Below are positions 15,971 to 23,342 of a stretch of 64,000 bases of DNA, in pieces. Position 1 is the stretch's first letter, and each line of letters starts with the position of its first letter. The notes beneath the pieces were generated by a model, which was not told the origin of the DNA, did no database searches, and saw nothing but the letters and a program-made list of their open reading frames with translations. Source of the DNA: Hyphomicrobiales bacterium (GTDB lineage Bacteria; Pseudomonadota; Alphaproteobacteria; Rhizobiales; Rhizobiaceae); contig QEVK01000004.1 in assembly GCA_003577315.1 (NCBI GenBank), positions 71,358-135,357 on the forward strand, given 5' to 3'. The position numbers were made by a program, and so were the translations under genes.

Positions 15971-17061
15971 CGCCTGTCCTCCAGCGCTGCGGTGATCCAG
16001 TCCAGGTTGTCGCCCGGCGTGCGGCTCCGCAGCTCCAGCAGGGCCGCGCGGGCGGAGAGGTTGTTGCGCAGGATGTAGCGGGCGTTTTCCGGGTGGCGCG
16101 CGGCGCGGTAGCCGGTGATGAGCAGCGTCAGCGAAAGCCGCGCCTCGATCAGCAGCGGCAGCAGGCGGATCTCCTCGTCCATGAGCGGCAGGCGGGCGTG
16201 GTAGGCGGCGATGAACTCGGCGGCGTGGCCGCGGTTGCCGTCGGCGCCGAACTGGTAGGAGGCCGCGACCGCGAGGTCGTTGACCAGCGGTGCCGCGATG
16301 ATGTCGCCGAAATCGATGATGCCGGCGATCCTGTCGGGATCGGCGGGATCGACCAGGACGTTGTGGAGGTTGAGATCGTTGTAGATCACCTGCCGCCGCA
16401 GCCCGGGCAGGGCCGGGCGGACCCGCGCCTCGAAATCGGCCAGCACGCCGGCGACCGCTGCGCGGATGCGCTCGTCGTCGATGGCCGGCAGCAGGTGCGC
16501 GACCCGGTCGAGACGGCTGATGTCCCATTGCAGGTAATGATCCTGGCCGGGATGCGAGAACCCCGCGAACGCCCTGCCGAGCCCGGCGAGGCACGCGGCG
16601 AGGTTCTGGCGCTGGCGCGGCGAGCGCGGCGCATCGGCGAGCGGCCTTCCGTCGAGCCAGGCCAGCATGCGCACCAGCGACCGCCGCCCGTCCGGCAGGG
16701 TGACGACCGCCCGCGTCGCGCCGTCGACGGCGCGGCGGATGCGGGGAACGGGCAGGTCGGGCGCCGCCTGCTCCAGATGGCAAAGCGCCGCGGTCTGGAA
16801 GTCGGTGATCGCGTGCGCCTCGCCGGGATTGGCGATCTTCATCACCCACGCGCGGCCGTCGTCGCCGCGCAGCAGCAGGTTCTGGTCGCGCTCGGCGGTC
16901 AGGACCTCCACATCCGCGCAGGTCACGCCGAAATGCGCCTGCGCCAGAGGCGCGGCGAGGCCGGCCGGCAGCGCCGGCGGCGGCGAGGTGAGGGTCTCGC
17001 CCCCGTCGGGCAGGGAGGTGGTCGAGGGGGCCGGCACAGCGGCGGGCAGGGCGGCGGGCAT
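15967..17061 (-). CDS. APH-fold small-molecule kinase (hydroxylysine/choline kinase-like)
   Basis: The 364-residue protein has an aminoglycoside-phosphotransferase-type kinase fold: an N-lobe with AWVMKIANP (ATP lysine), the catalytic loop Y227-N-D229-L-N-L-H-N234 and the metal-binding D250-F-G. In most APH-like kinases the first catalytic-loop position is His; here it is Tyr. Asp229, Asn234 and Asp250 are retained, so activity is expected. The stop overlaps the aminotransferase start (ATGA). Kinase and class III phospho-lyase are found together, sometimes fused, in hydroxylysine-type degradation, so phosphorylation of an amino alcohol or hydroxy amino acid is inferred. The N-terminal 30 residues are proline-rich and the real start may lie a little downstream. 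Confidence 0.82.
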   Translation of the reverse strand: MPAALPAAVPAPSTTSLPDGGETLTSPPPALPAGLAAPLAQAHFGVTCADVEVLTAERDQNLLLRGDDGRAWVMKIANPGEAHAITDFQTAALCHLEQAAPDLPVPRIRRAVDGATRAVVTLPDGRRSLVRMLAWLDGRPLADAPRSPRQRQNLAACLAGLGRAFAGFSHPGQDHYLQWDISRLDRVAHLLPAIDDERIRAAVAGVLADFEARVRPALPGLRRQVIYNDLNLHNVLVDPADPDRIAGIIDFGDIIAAPLVNDLAVAASYQFGADGNRGHAAEFIAAYHARLPLMDEEIRLLPLLIEARLSLTLLITGYRAARHPENARYILRNNLSARAALLELRSRTPGDNLDWITAALEDRR

Positions 17062-17192
17062 CAGGCGGCGGCCTCCATTGTGCCGGGCATGAGGCGACGG
17101 GGCAGCTTGCCAGCCTCCGCGACTCTGGGCATCTTGGCCGCAGGAATGCCGGTATCTCCTTGCCGCGCACGAACGGGCAGATACGGGACCAG

Positions 17193-17891
17193 ATGACGCA
17201 ACGCCTCGAATACAAGACCCTGAACGACCAGGCCTACGAGGCGATCAAGCAGGGACTGATCTCGGGGCGCTTCGCGCCCCGGCAGGTTCTGGTCCTGCGC
17301 AACCTGGCGGAAAGCTACGGCATCTCGACCACGCCGGTGCGCGAGGCGCTGCAGCGGCTGGTCGGCGAGGGACTGCTGGAGATGCTGCCCAACCGCTCCA
17401 TCGCGGTGCCGGACTGGGACGTGGCGAAGTTCACCGAGCTGTTCCGCATCCGCTGCGAGCTCGAAGGGCTGGCGGCGGAGCTGGCGACGCCGCTGATGAG
17501 CGACGCGGCGATCGCCGAACTGGGCGGGATCGCGGACGCGATCGACGCGGCGCTGGACGAGAAGCGCCACCGGGACTACGTCGCGCTGAACCAGCGCTTC
17601 CACTTCACGCTCTACCGCAACGCCGGCTCGCCGCGCCTGCTGCGCATCATCGAGAACCTGTGGGGCGAGGTCGGCGCCTACATGAACGAGCTGTTCGCCC
17701 AGGGCGACTACGGCCCTGTCGCCAACGACGCGCACCGGGCGATCCTGGCCGGGCTGGCGCGGCGCGACGCGCAGGCCGTGCGCCGCCATCTGGTCGACGA
17801 CATCTCCGTCGCCGCCGAGGCGATGCTGCCGCGCATCCGCTTCCTCGCCGGCGAGGAGGCCGGCTCCGGCGCGGCCGCCGCGACGGGTTGA
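17193..17891 (+). CDS. GntR-family regulator, FadR/FCD subfamily
   Basis: From the ATG at 17193 the protein has 232 residues: an N-terminal winged helix (LNDQAYEAIKQGLISGRFAP, LAESYGISTTPVREALQRLVGEGLLE) and an all-helical FCD ligand-binding domain with metal-site-like residues in RFHFTLYRNAG and DAHRAILAGL. A TTG start at 17160 would add 11 residues but has no ribosome site. It is divergent from the kinase/phospho-lyase/ggt operon across 131 bases with no obvious palindrome, and is probably its local regulator. Confidence 0.9.
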   Translation: MTQRLEYKTLNDQAYEAIKQGLISGRFAPRQVLVLRNLAESYGISTTPVREALQRLVGEGLLEMLPNRSIAVPDWDVAKFTELFRIRCELEGLAAELATPLMSDAAIAELGGIADAIDAALDEKRHRDYVALNQRFHFTLYRNAGSPRLLRIIENLWGEVGAYMNELFAQGDYGPVANDAHRAILAGLARRDAQAVRRHLVDDISVAAEAMLPRIRFLAGEEAGSGAAAATG

Positions 17892-18372
17892 AACCGCAGG
17901 CGGCGCTTCCGCGGCCCCCTCAACGTCGATCATCGCCATCTCCGTTACCGGCGGCACGGCGGGCCGCCGGCACGTCGTCCCCATGTCCGCCAAGATTGTG
18001 ATATCATATCACAAGCCTTTCGCGACGGTGTCAACGCCCTTGTTGCGCCTTCGCCCCACGCGCCCTGCGCGGCCCGCGGGCAAAGCGTCGAAGGAGGTTG
18101 CCGGCGCGGCGCGCGACGGCCGAAGCGGCACGCCGCCGGGTGCAATGGTCGAGCCGGGCCGGTCCGCGGCCGGCGCGGCCGCTCCTGGCCCGGTGTTCGA
18201 CCCGGCCGTGGCCAAAGCCATCGCCGCCTCGCGGGATTGGAACATCGGCCTTGTGCGCGTAGTGTCGGGGCGCGGCGATCGTGCCGCAGCTCCGGCGACC
18301 CGTCGATGCGAGCCCCGGTCGGCGGCCGCGCGCGCGTCGTCCGGCCGTTCACAGAGGCGTCGAAGACTTGCA
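17892..18372. other. 481-bp gene-free region with a perfect palindrome, upstream of the MFS gene
   Basis: Open frames here are arginine/alanine/proline-rich and lack any family pattern, so I do not call a gene. The notable element is the palindrome at 17996-18014. Apart from it I see no clear sigma-70 promoter and no terminator after the GntR gene. Confidence 0.6.
17996..18014. promoter_or_regulatory. Perfect 19-bp palindrome TTGTGATATCATATCACAA
   Basis: Nine-base arms around a single central C are fully complementary. It stands out as A+T-rich in high-G+C surroundings, 105 bases after the GntR stop and 359 bases before the MFS start. It resembles a dimeric-regulator operator. It superficially recalls CRP sites (TGTGA...TCACA), but the spacing between half sites is 7 instead of 6. 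The cognate regulator is unknown; the adjacent GntR protein is a candidate. Confidence 0.6.
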
Positions 18373-20013
18373 GTGACAGCCAGCCCCTCGCCCCTTTCGC
18401 CGTTCCGCAGCCCGACATTCCGTTCCGTCTGGCTCGCGAGCCTGGCCTCCAATTTCGGCTCGCTGATCCAGACCGTGGGCGCGGCGTGGATGATGACGAT
18501 CATCGCCGCCTCCGCCGACATGGTGGCGCTGGTGCAGACCTCGACCGCGCTGCCGGTGATGCTGTTCTCGCTGGTGTCGGGCGCGCTCGCCGACAATTTC
18601 AACCGGCGCAGGGTGATGCTGGTCGCCCAGTGCTTCATGCTGGCGGTGTCGGTGCTGCTCGCCCTGGTCGCCTATGCCGGGACGATGACGCCGTGGCTGC
18701 TGCTGGCGCTCACCTTCCTCATCGGCTGCGGCAGCGCGCTGCACAACCCGGCCTGGCAGGCCTCGGTGGGCGACATGGTGCCGCGCGCCGACCTGCCGGC
18801 GGCGGTGGCGCTCAACAGCATGGGCTTCAACCTGACGCGCAGCGTCGGACCGGCCATCGGCGGCGCGATCGTGGCGGCCTTCGGGGCGGCGGCGGCCTTC
18901 GCCATCAACGCGGCGAGCTACCTCGCCCTGATCGCGGTGCTGTGGCGCTGGAAGCCGCCGGCGAACGCCAGCACGCTGCCGCGCGAGACGCTGGGGCTCG
19001 CCGTGCTGACGGGCCTGCGCTACATCGCCATGTCGCCCAACCTCGAAAAGGTGCTGGCGCGCAGCTTCGCCTTCGGCGTCACCACCATCGCCGTGGTGGC
19101 GCTGCTGCCCCTGGTGGCGCGCGATTCGCTCGGCGGCGGGGCGCTGCTTTACGGCATCCTGTTCGGCGCCTTCGGGATCGGCGCGGTCGGCGGCGCGCTG
19201 GCGAGCGGCTTCCTGCGGGCCAGGCTGCCGACGGAGCAGATCGTGCGCCTGTCCTTCGCCGGCTTCGCGTCCTGCGCGCTGGCGCTGTCGCTGGCGCCGT
19301 CGGCGTGGCTGGCATGCGCGGCGCTGCTCGTCGGCGGCGCCTGCTGGGTGATCGCGCTGTCGCTGTTCAACATCACCGTGCAACTGTCGACGCCGCGCTG
19401 GGTGGTCGGGCGGGCGCTGTCGCTCTACCAGACGGCCACCTTCGGCGGCATGGCGCTGGGAAGCTGGCTGTGGGGCCTGGCGGCGGAGGCCTTCGGCGCC
19501 GACGCCGCGCTCGGGCTCGCCGCCGCCACGATGATGGCCGGCGCAGCCCTCGGCCTCGGCCGGCTGGCGCTGCCGGCGCTGACCTCGCTCAACCTCGACC
19601 CGTTGAACCGCTGGAAGGAGCCGCAGGTGGAACTCGACATCACCCCGCGCAGCGGCCCGGTCAAGATCATGATCGAATACGTCATCGAGGAGAAGGACAC
19701 CGCGACCTTCCTCGCCATGATGGCCGAGCGCCGGCGCATCCGCAAGCGCGACGGCGCGCGGCGCTGGAGCCTGACGCGCGACATGGAGCACCCCGAGCGC
19801 TGGATGGAGAGCTACCACCTGCCGACCTGGCTGGAATATGTGCGCTACAACCAGCGCATGACCCATGCCGACGCCATCGTCGGCGACCAGATCAGGCGCC
19901 TGCACGCCGGGGCCGAGCCGCCGCGCGTCCACCGCATGATCGAGCGCCCGACCGGCCGTCGCGCATCCGATTCCCAGCTCAAGGGCATGATCGACCTCCA
20001 CCAGCAGGGCTGA
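18373..20013 (+). CDS. MFS exporter (MFS_3/transmembrane secretion effector type) with C-terminal extra domain
   Basis: From the GTG at 18373 the protein has 546 residues. Residues 1-410 form about twelve hydrophobic helices with family features such as PTFRSVWLASLASNFGSLIQ and the loop DNFNRRRVM. After the last helix a soluble domain of about 130 residues (VKIMIEYVIEEKDTATFLAMM ... WSLTRDMEHPERWMESYHL) resembles the antibiotic-biosynthesis-monooxygenase/dimeric alpha-beta barrel domain known at the C-terminus of this MFS subfamily. The frame is open 390 bases further upstream, but that part lacks membrane or family character. The gene is monocistronic and converges with the enoyl-CoA hydratase gene. 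It probably exports a small molecule; the substrate is unknown. Confidence 0.85.
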   Translation: MTASPSPLSPFRSPTFRSVWLASLASNFGSLIQTVGAAWMMTIIAASADMVALVQTSTALPVMLFSLVSGALADNFNRRRVMLVAQCFMLAVSVLLALVAYAGTMTPWLLLALTFLIGCGSALHNPAWQASVGDMVPRADLPAAVALNSMGFNLTRSVGPAIGGAIVAAFGAAAAFAINAASYLALIAVLWRWKPPANASTLPRETLGLAVLTGLRYIAMSPNLEKVLARSFAFGVTTIAVVALLPLVARDSLGGGALLYGILFGAFGIGAVGGALASGFLRARLPTEQIVRLSFAGFASCALALSLAPSAWLACAALLVGGACWVIALSLFNITVQLSTPRWVVGRALSLYQTATFGGMALGSWLWGLAAEAFGADAALGLAAATMMAGAALGLGRLALPALTSLNLDPLNRWKEPQVELDITPRSGPVKIMIEYVIEEKDTATFLAMMAERRRIRKRDGARRWSLTRDMEHPERWMESYHLPTWLEYVRYNQRMTHADAIVGDQIRRLHAGAEPPRVHRMIERPTGRRASDSQLKGMIDLHQQG

Positions 20014-20028
20014 CGGGCCGGGCGTGGC

Positions 20029-20928
20029 TCAGAAGGATTCGGCGTCCCGCCAGGGATAGAAGTCGGGCATGTCCCGCGACACCTTCTGGGCGAAGCGGGG
20101 CGGCCGCTTTTCGTGGAACGCCGCGACGCCTTCGGTAAGATCGGGGGAGCGTCCGAGCACGTATATCGAACGGCTTTCGATGCGATGAAGCTCCGACGGT
20201 CGCTCCGCCGCCAGGCCGGTCCACATCAGCTTGCGGGCAAGCGCGACGGCGACGGGCGCTGCGTTGTCGGCGATCTCGTGCGCCAGGTCGAGCGCGGCGG
20301 GAAGCAGGTCCCCGCTCTTGTGCAGCGAGCGCACCAGCCCGTGCGCGTGCGCTTCGCCGGCGCCGAGCATGCGGCCGGTCATGCACCATTCCAGCGCCGT
20401 GCTGATGCCGACGATGCGCGGCAGGAACCACGAGGCGCAGGATTCCTGCACGAGGCCCCGCCGCACGAAGGGGAACGCGAAGCGCGCATCCTCGCTGGCG
20501 AGGCGGATGTCCATGGGAAGAAGCAGCGTCGCGCCGAGCCCGATGGCCGGCCCGTTGACAGCCGCGATGACGGGCTTGAGCGATTCGTAGATCCGCAACG
20601 CCATGCGCCCGCCATTGTCCTGGACGGCCGGATGCGCGTAGTCGACCGTTCCGTCGTCCCGCCTCGGCGAGCCGAGCGCGGCCTTGTCGGGCCGGGTGTC
20701 GAAGTCGAAGGCGCCGCCGCCGCCCGAGATGTCCGCGCCGGCGCTGAAGGCCCGGCCGGAGCCGGTTACGACGATCGCGCGCACCTCGTCGTCACCGTCG
20801 GCGCGCGACAGCGCATCGAGCAGCTCTTCGATCATGAGCGGGTTGAACGCGTTGAGCTTGTCGGGGCGGTCGAGCGTTATCGTCGCGACATTACCGGAAA
20901 TCTCGTACCGGATCGTCTGATGGTCCAT
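20029..20928 (-). CDS. Enoyl-CoA hydratase/isomerase (crotonase family)
   Basis: The 299-residue crotonase-fold protein contains the oxyanion-hole segments SGRAFSAGADISG and GPAIGLGATLLLPMD. An acidic residue occurs in the catalytic helix (RRGLVQESCASWFLPRIVG). It is about 35 residues longer than a minimal crotonase because of an insertion after the first oxyanion loop (around residues 73-105). It is the last gene of the eight-gene acyl-CoA operon, 40 bases after the acyl-CoA dehydrogenase. Expected role: hydration or isomerisation of an enoyl-CoA in the pathway. An isomerase or hydrolase of the same fold cannot be excluded. Confidence 0.9.
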   Translation of the reverse strand: MDHQTIRYEISGNVATITLDRPDKLNAFNPLMIEELLDALSRADGDDEVRAIVVTGSGRAFSAGADISGGGGAFDFDTRPDKAALGSPRRDDGTVDYAHPAVQDNGGRMALRIYESLKPVIAAVNGPAIGLGATLLLPMDIRLASEDARFAFPFVRRGLVQESCASWFLPRIVGISTALEWCMTGRMLGAGEAHAHGLVRSLHKSGDLLPAALDLAHEIADNAAPVAVALARKLMWTGLAAERPSELHRIESRSIYVLGRSPDLTEGVAAFHEKRPPRFAQKVSRDMPDFYPWRDAESF

Positions 20929-20968
20929 GGCCTGATCTCCTGACCGGATTGACTGCCGTTGCGCCCGC

Positions 20969-22132
20969 TCACTCGCCTTCCGACATGCGCCGCGTCATCT
21001 CGCGCCCGATGATGAGCTGCTGGATCTGCGAGGTTCCCTCATAGATGCGCAGCAGCCTGACATCGCGATAGAAGCGCTCGACGGCGCTGTCGCGCATGTA
21101 GCCGGCGCCGCCGTGGATCTGCACCGCGCGGTCGGCGATGCGCCCGACCATCTCGGAGCAGAACAGCTTGGCGCAGCTCGCCTCGAGCGTCACCCGCTCC
21201 CCCAGATCGTAGCGCCGCGCGAGGTCGTCCAGCATGCATTCGGCGGCGTAAAGGTCCGCCTTGCTGTCGGCGAGCATCGCCTGGACGAGCTGGAAGTCCC
21301 CGATCGGCTGGCCGAACTGCGTGCGATCCACCGCGTAGCGGGTGGCCTCGTGCAGGATACGCCGCGCCTGGCCGACGCACACGGCCGATATGTTGATGCG
21401 CCCCCTGTCGAGCGACTTCATCGCCGTCGCGAAGCCGCAGCCTTCCCTGCCGCCGATGATGGCGTGCGCGGGCACGCGCACGTCCTCGAAATGCACGTCG
21501 CAGGACCATGCGCCCTGCTGGCCCATCTTGCGGTCCTTCGCGCCGAGGCGGATGCCCGGCGTGTCCGCCGGCACGAGAAATGCCGAGACATGCGCGTTGC
21601 GCGGCAACCGCTCGGGGCTCGTCCTCGCCATCACCAGGAAGAGGCCCGCATAGGGAGCGTTGGTGATGAAGCGCTTGCTGCCGTTGAGGATGTAGGCGTC
21701 GTCGTCGCGCACGGCCCGCGTCCGCAGGGCGGCGCTGTCCGAACCCGAATCCGGCTCGGTCAGGCAGAAGCTGGTGATCACCTCGCCGCTGGCGATCTTC
21801 GGCAACCACGCGCGCCGCTGCTCCTCGGTGCCGTCCATCAATATGGCCTGCGAGCCGAGGCCGAGATTGATCCCCACCAGCGAGCGGAACGCGGCCGATG
21901 CCCAGGTCAGTTCGAGGATCAGCCGGATCTCCTCGCTCGCGGCGAGCCCGAGGCCGCCATATTCGACCGGAGTGGACAGGCCGAACAGGCCCATCCGCCG
22001 GAAATCGTCCAGCACCTCCGGCGGAACCTCGTCGCGCTCGGCAACCTGCGCCTCGATCGGCACCAGCCGGTTGCGCACGTAGCCGCGCACGGTGGCGACG
22101 AGCTGTTCGAGCGTTTCGCGGTCGACCGCCAT
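20969..22132 (-). CDS. Acyl-CoA dehydrogenase
   Basis: The 387-residue flavoprotein matches the acyl-CoA dehydrogenase family from end to end: CLTEPDSGSDSAALRT (FAD/substrate loop), KRFITNAPYAGLF, the dimer-interface VQIHGGAGYMRDSAVER and the C-terminal IYEGTSQIQQLIIGR. The Glu in YEGTSQIQ is the usual catalytic base of short/medium-chain enzymes. It makes the alpha,beta-unsaturated acyl-CoA and passes electrons to ETF. It starts three bases before the thiolase stop region, tightly coupled in the operon. Confidence 0.94.
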   Translation of the reverse strand: MAVDRETLEQLVATVRGYVRNRLVPIEAQVAERDEVPPEVLDDFRRMGLFGLSTPVEYGGLGLAASEEIRLILELTWASAAFRSLVGINLGLGSQAILMDGTEEQRRAWLPKIASGEVITSFCLTEPDSGSDSAALRTRAVRDDDAYILNGSKRFITNAPYAGLFLVMARTSPERLPRNAHVSAFLVPADTPGIRLGAKDRKMGQQGAWSCDVHFEDVRVPAHAIIGGREGCGFATAMKSLDRGRINISAVCVGQARRILHEATRYAVDRTQFGQPIGDFQLVQAMLADSKADLYAAECMLDDLARRYDLGERVTLEASCAKLFCSEMVGRIADRAVQIHGGAGYMRDSAVERFYRDVRLLRIYEGTSQIQQLIIGREMTRRMSEGE

Positions 22133-22135
22133 GGA

Positions 22136-23341
22136 TCAGGCCTTGTCCAGGCCGACGATGGCCACGGCCGCGATGCTCTGGTTCGGCATTCCCCCCAGAT
22201 TGTGGCTGAGCGCCAGGACCGGCGGTTCGCTGCGTTGCCGTTCTCCGGCGCGGCCGAGAAGCTGCAGGTAGTTCTCGTAGATCATGCGCAGGCCGGACGC
22301 CCCGACCGGATGGCCGAAGCATTTCAGGCCCCCGTCGATCTGGCACGGGATATCGCCATCCGCGTCGAAGCGGCCGTCGAGCACGTCGCGCCAGCCACGG
22401 CCCTCCTTCGAGATGAACAGGTCCTCCATCGTCACCAGCTCCGTGATCGAGAAGCAGTCGTGGACCTCCATGAGGCTGAGCTGCCGGGCGGGATCAGCGA
22501 TGCCGGCCTCCTTGTAGGCCTTGGTCGCCGCCATGCGGGTGGTCGGCACGTAGCTGCCGTCCCATCCGGTTCCCTGGAACTCCCAGCCGTTCGAGGTCGC
22601 GAGCTGGAGCGCCTTGACCGTGACGATGTCGCGCTTGCCGAGAGACCGCGCGATCTCCGGCGTCGTCACGATGGCGACGGCAGCGCCGTCGGACACGCCG
22701 CAGCAGTCGTAGAGGCCGAGCGGGTCGGCCACCATCGGGGCGTTGAGCACGGTGTCGATGTCGATCGTCTTGCGCAGATGCGCCTTGGGGTTGCGCGCGC
22801 CGTTGGCGTGACTCTTGACCGAGACATGCGCCATCGCGCGCTTGAGGTCGTCGCGGGACACGCCGTGGCGTGCCCGGTAGGCCGAGGCGAGCTGCGCGAA
22901 GTTTCCCGGCGCGGAGCCGACGACGCCTATCATGTCGAAGGTCGTGCCGCGCGTGCGCACCGGAAGCCCCCCGTAGCCGGTGTCCTTGAGTTTCTCGACG
23001 CCGATGGCGACGGCGATGTCGGCCGCCCCCGAGGCGACCGCGTAGACGGCGCCGCGGAACGCCTCGGTGCCGCTCGCGCAATAGTTCTCCACCTTGGTGA
23101 CGGCGATGTTGGGCAGGCGCAGCGCCACGGAGGCCGGTATGCCCGAGGGGCCGATGTTCAGGGCGTCGAAGCCGACGGCGAGCCACGCCGCGTCGATCCG
23201 CGATGTCTCGATGCCGGCATCGGCGAGCGCCTCGTCATAGGCCTCGACCATGAGGTGCTCGGCATCGTCGGCGAAGCGCTCGCCGAAGCGGATGCAGCCC
23301 ATGCCCAGTATGGCAACCTTGTCCTTGATCCCCGACGGCAT
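22136..23341 (-). CDS. SCP2-type thiolase (acetyl-CoA acetyltransferase family)
   Basis: This 401-residue protein belongs to the SCP-x/archaeal-type thiolase group. It has the nucleophile Cys in ENYCASGTEAFRG, the EVHDCFSITELV block and the C-terminal GGLKCFGHPVGASGLRM with the catalytic His and Gly-His-Pro. This group usually cleaves branched or side-chain beta-ketoacyl-CoAs and commonly works with a small DUF35/OB-fold partner. Here the OB-fold domain occurs as the C-terminal part of the adjacent HMG-CoA-synthase-like protein, whose stop is two bases before this start. Predicted role: thiolytic chain shortening in the pathway. Confidence 0.9.
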   Translation of the reverse strand: MPSGIKDKVAILGMGCIRFGERFADDAEHLMVEAYDEALADAGIETSRIDAAWLAVGFDALNIGPSGIPASVALRLPNIAVTKVENYCASGTEAFRGAVYAVASGAADIAVAIGVEKLKDTGYGGLPVRTRGTTFDMIGVVGSAPGNFAQLASAYRARHGVSRDDLKRAMAHVSVKSHANGARNPKAHLRKTIDIDTVLNAPMVADPLGLYDCCGVSDGAAVAIVTTPEIARSLGKRDIVTVKALQLATSNGWEFQGTGWDGSYVPTTRMAATKAYKEAGIADPARQLSLMEVHDCFSITELVTMEDLFISKEGRGWRDVLDGRFDADGDIPCQIDGGLKCFGHPVGASGLRMIYENYLQLLGRAGERQRSEPPVLALSHNLGGMPNQSIAAVAIVGLDKA

Positions 23342-23342
23342 C

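Noticed and set aside
17996..18014. CRP site interpretation of the TGTGA/TCACA palindrome
   Set aside because: The arms are 7 bases apart instead of the 6 needed for a CRP site, and CRP-type consensus use is not established for this organism type.
17983..18372. 130-codon N-terminal extension of the MFS protein
   Set aside because: No membrane or family character, includes the regulatory palindrome, and the GTG at 18373 gives a normal-length exporter.
18009..18638. Minus-strand 209-codon frame before and inside the MFS gene
   Set aside because: It extends into the conserved MFS helices on the other strand and has no family features.
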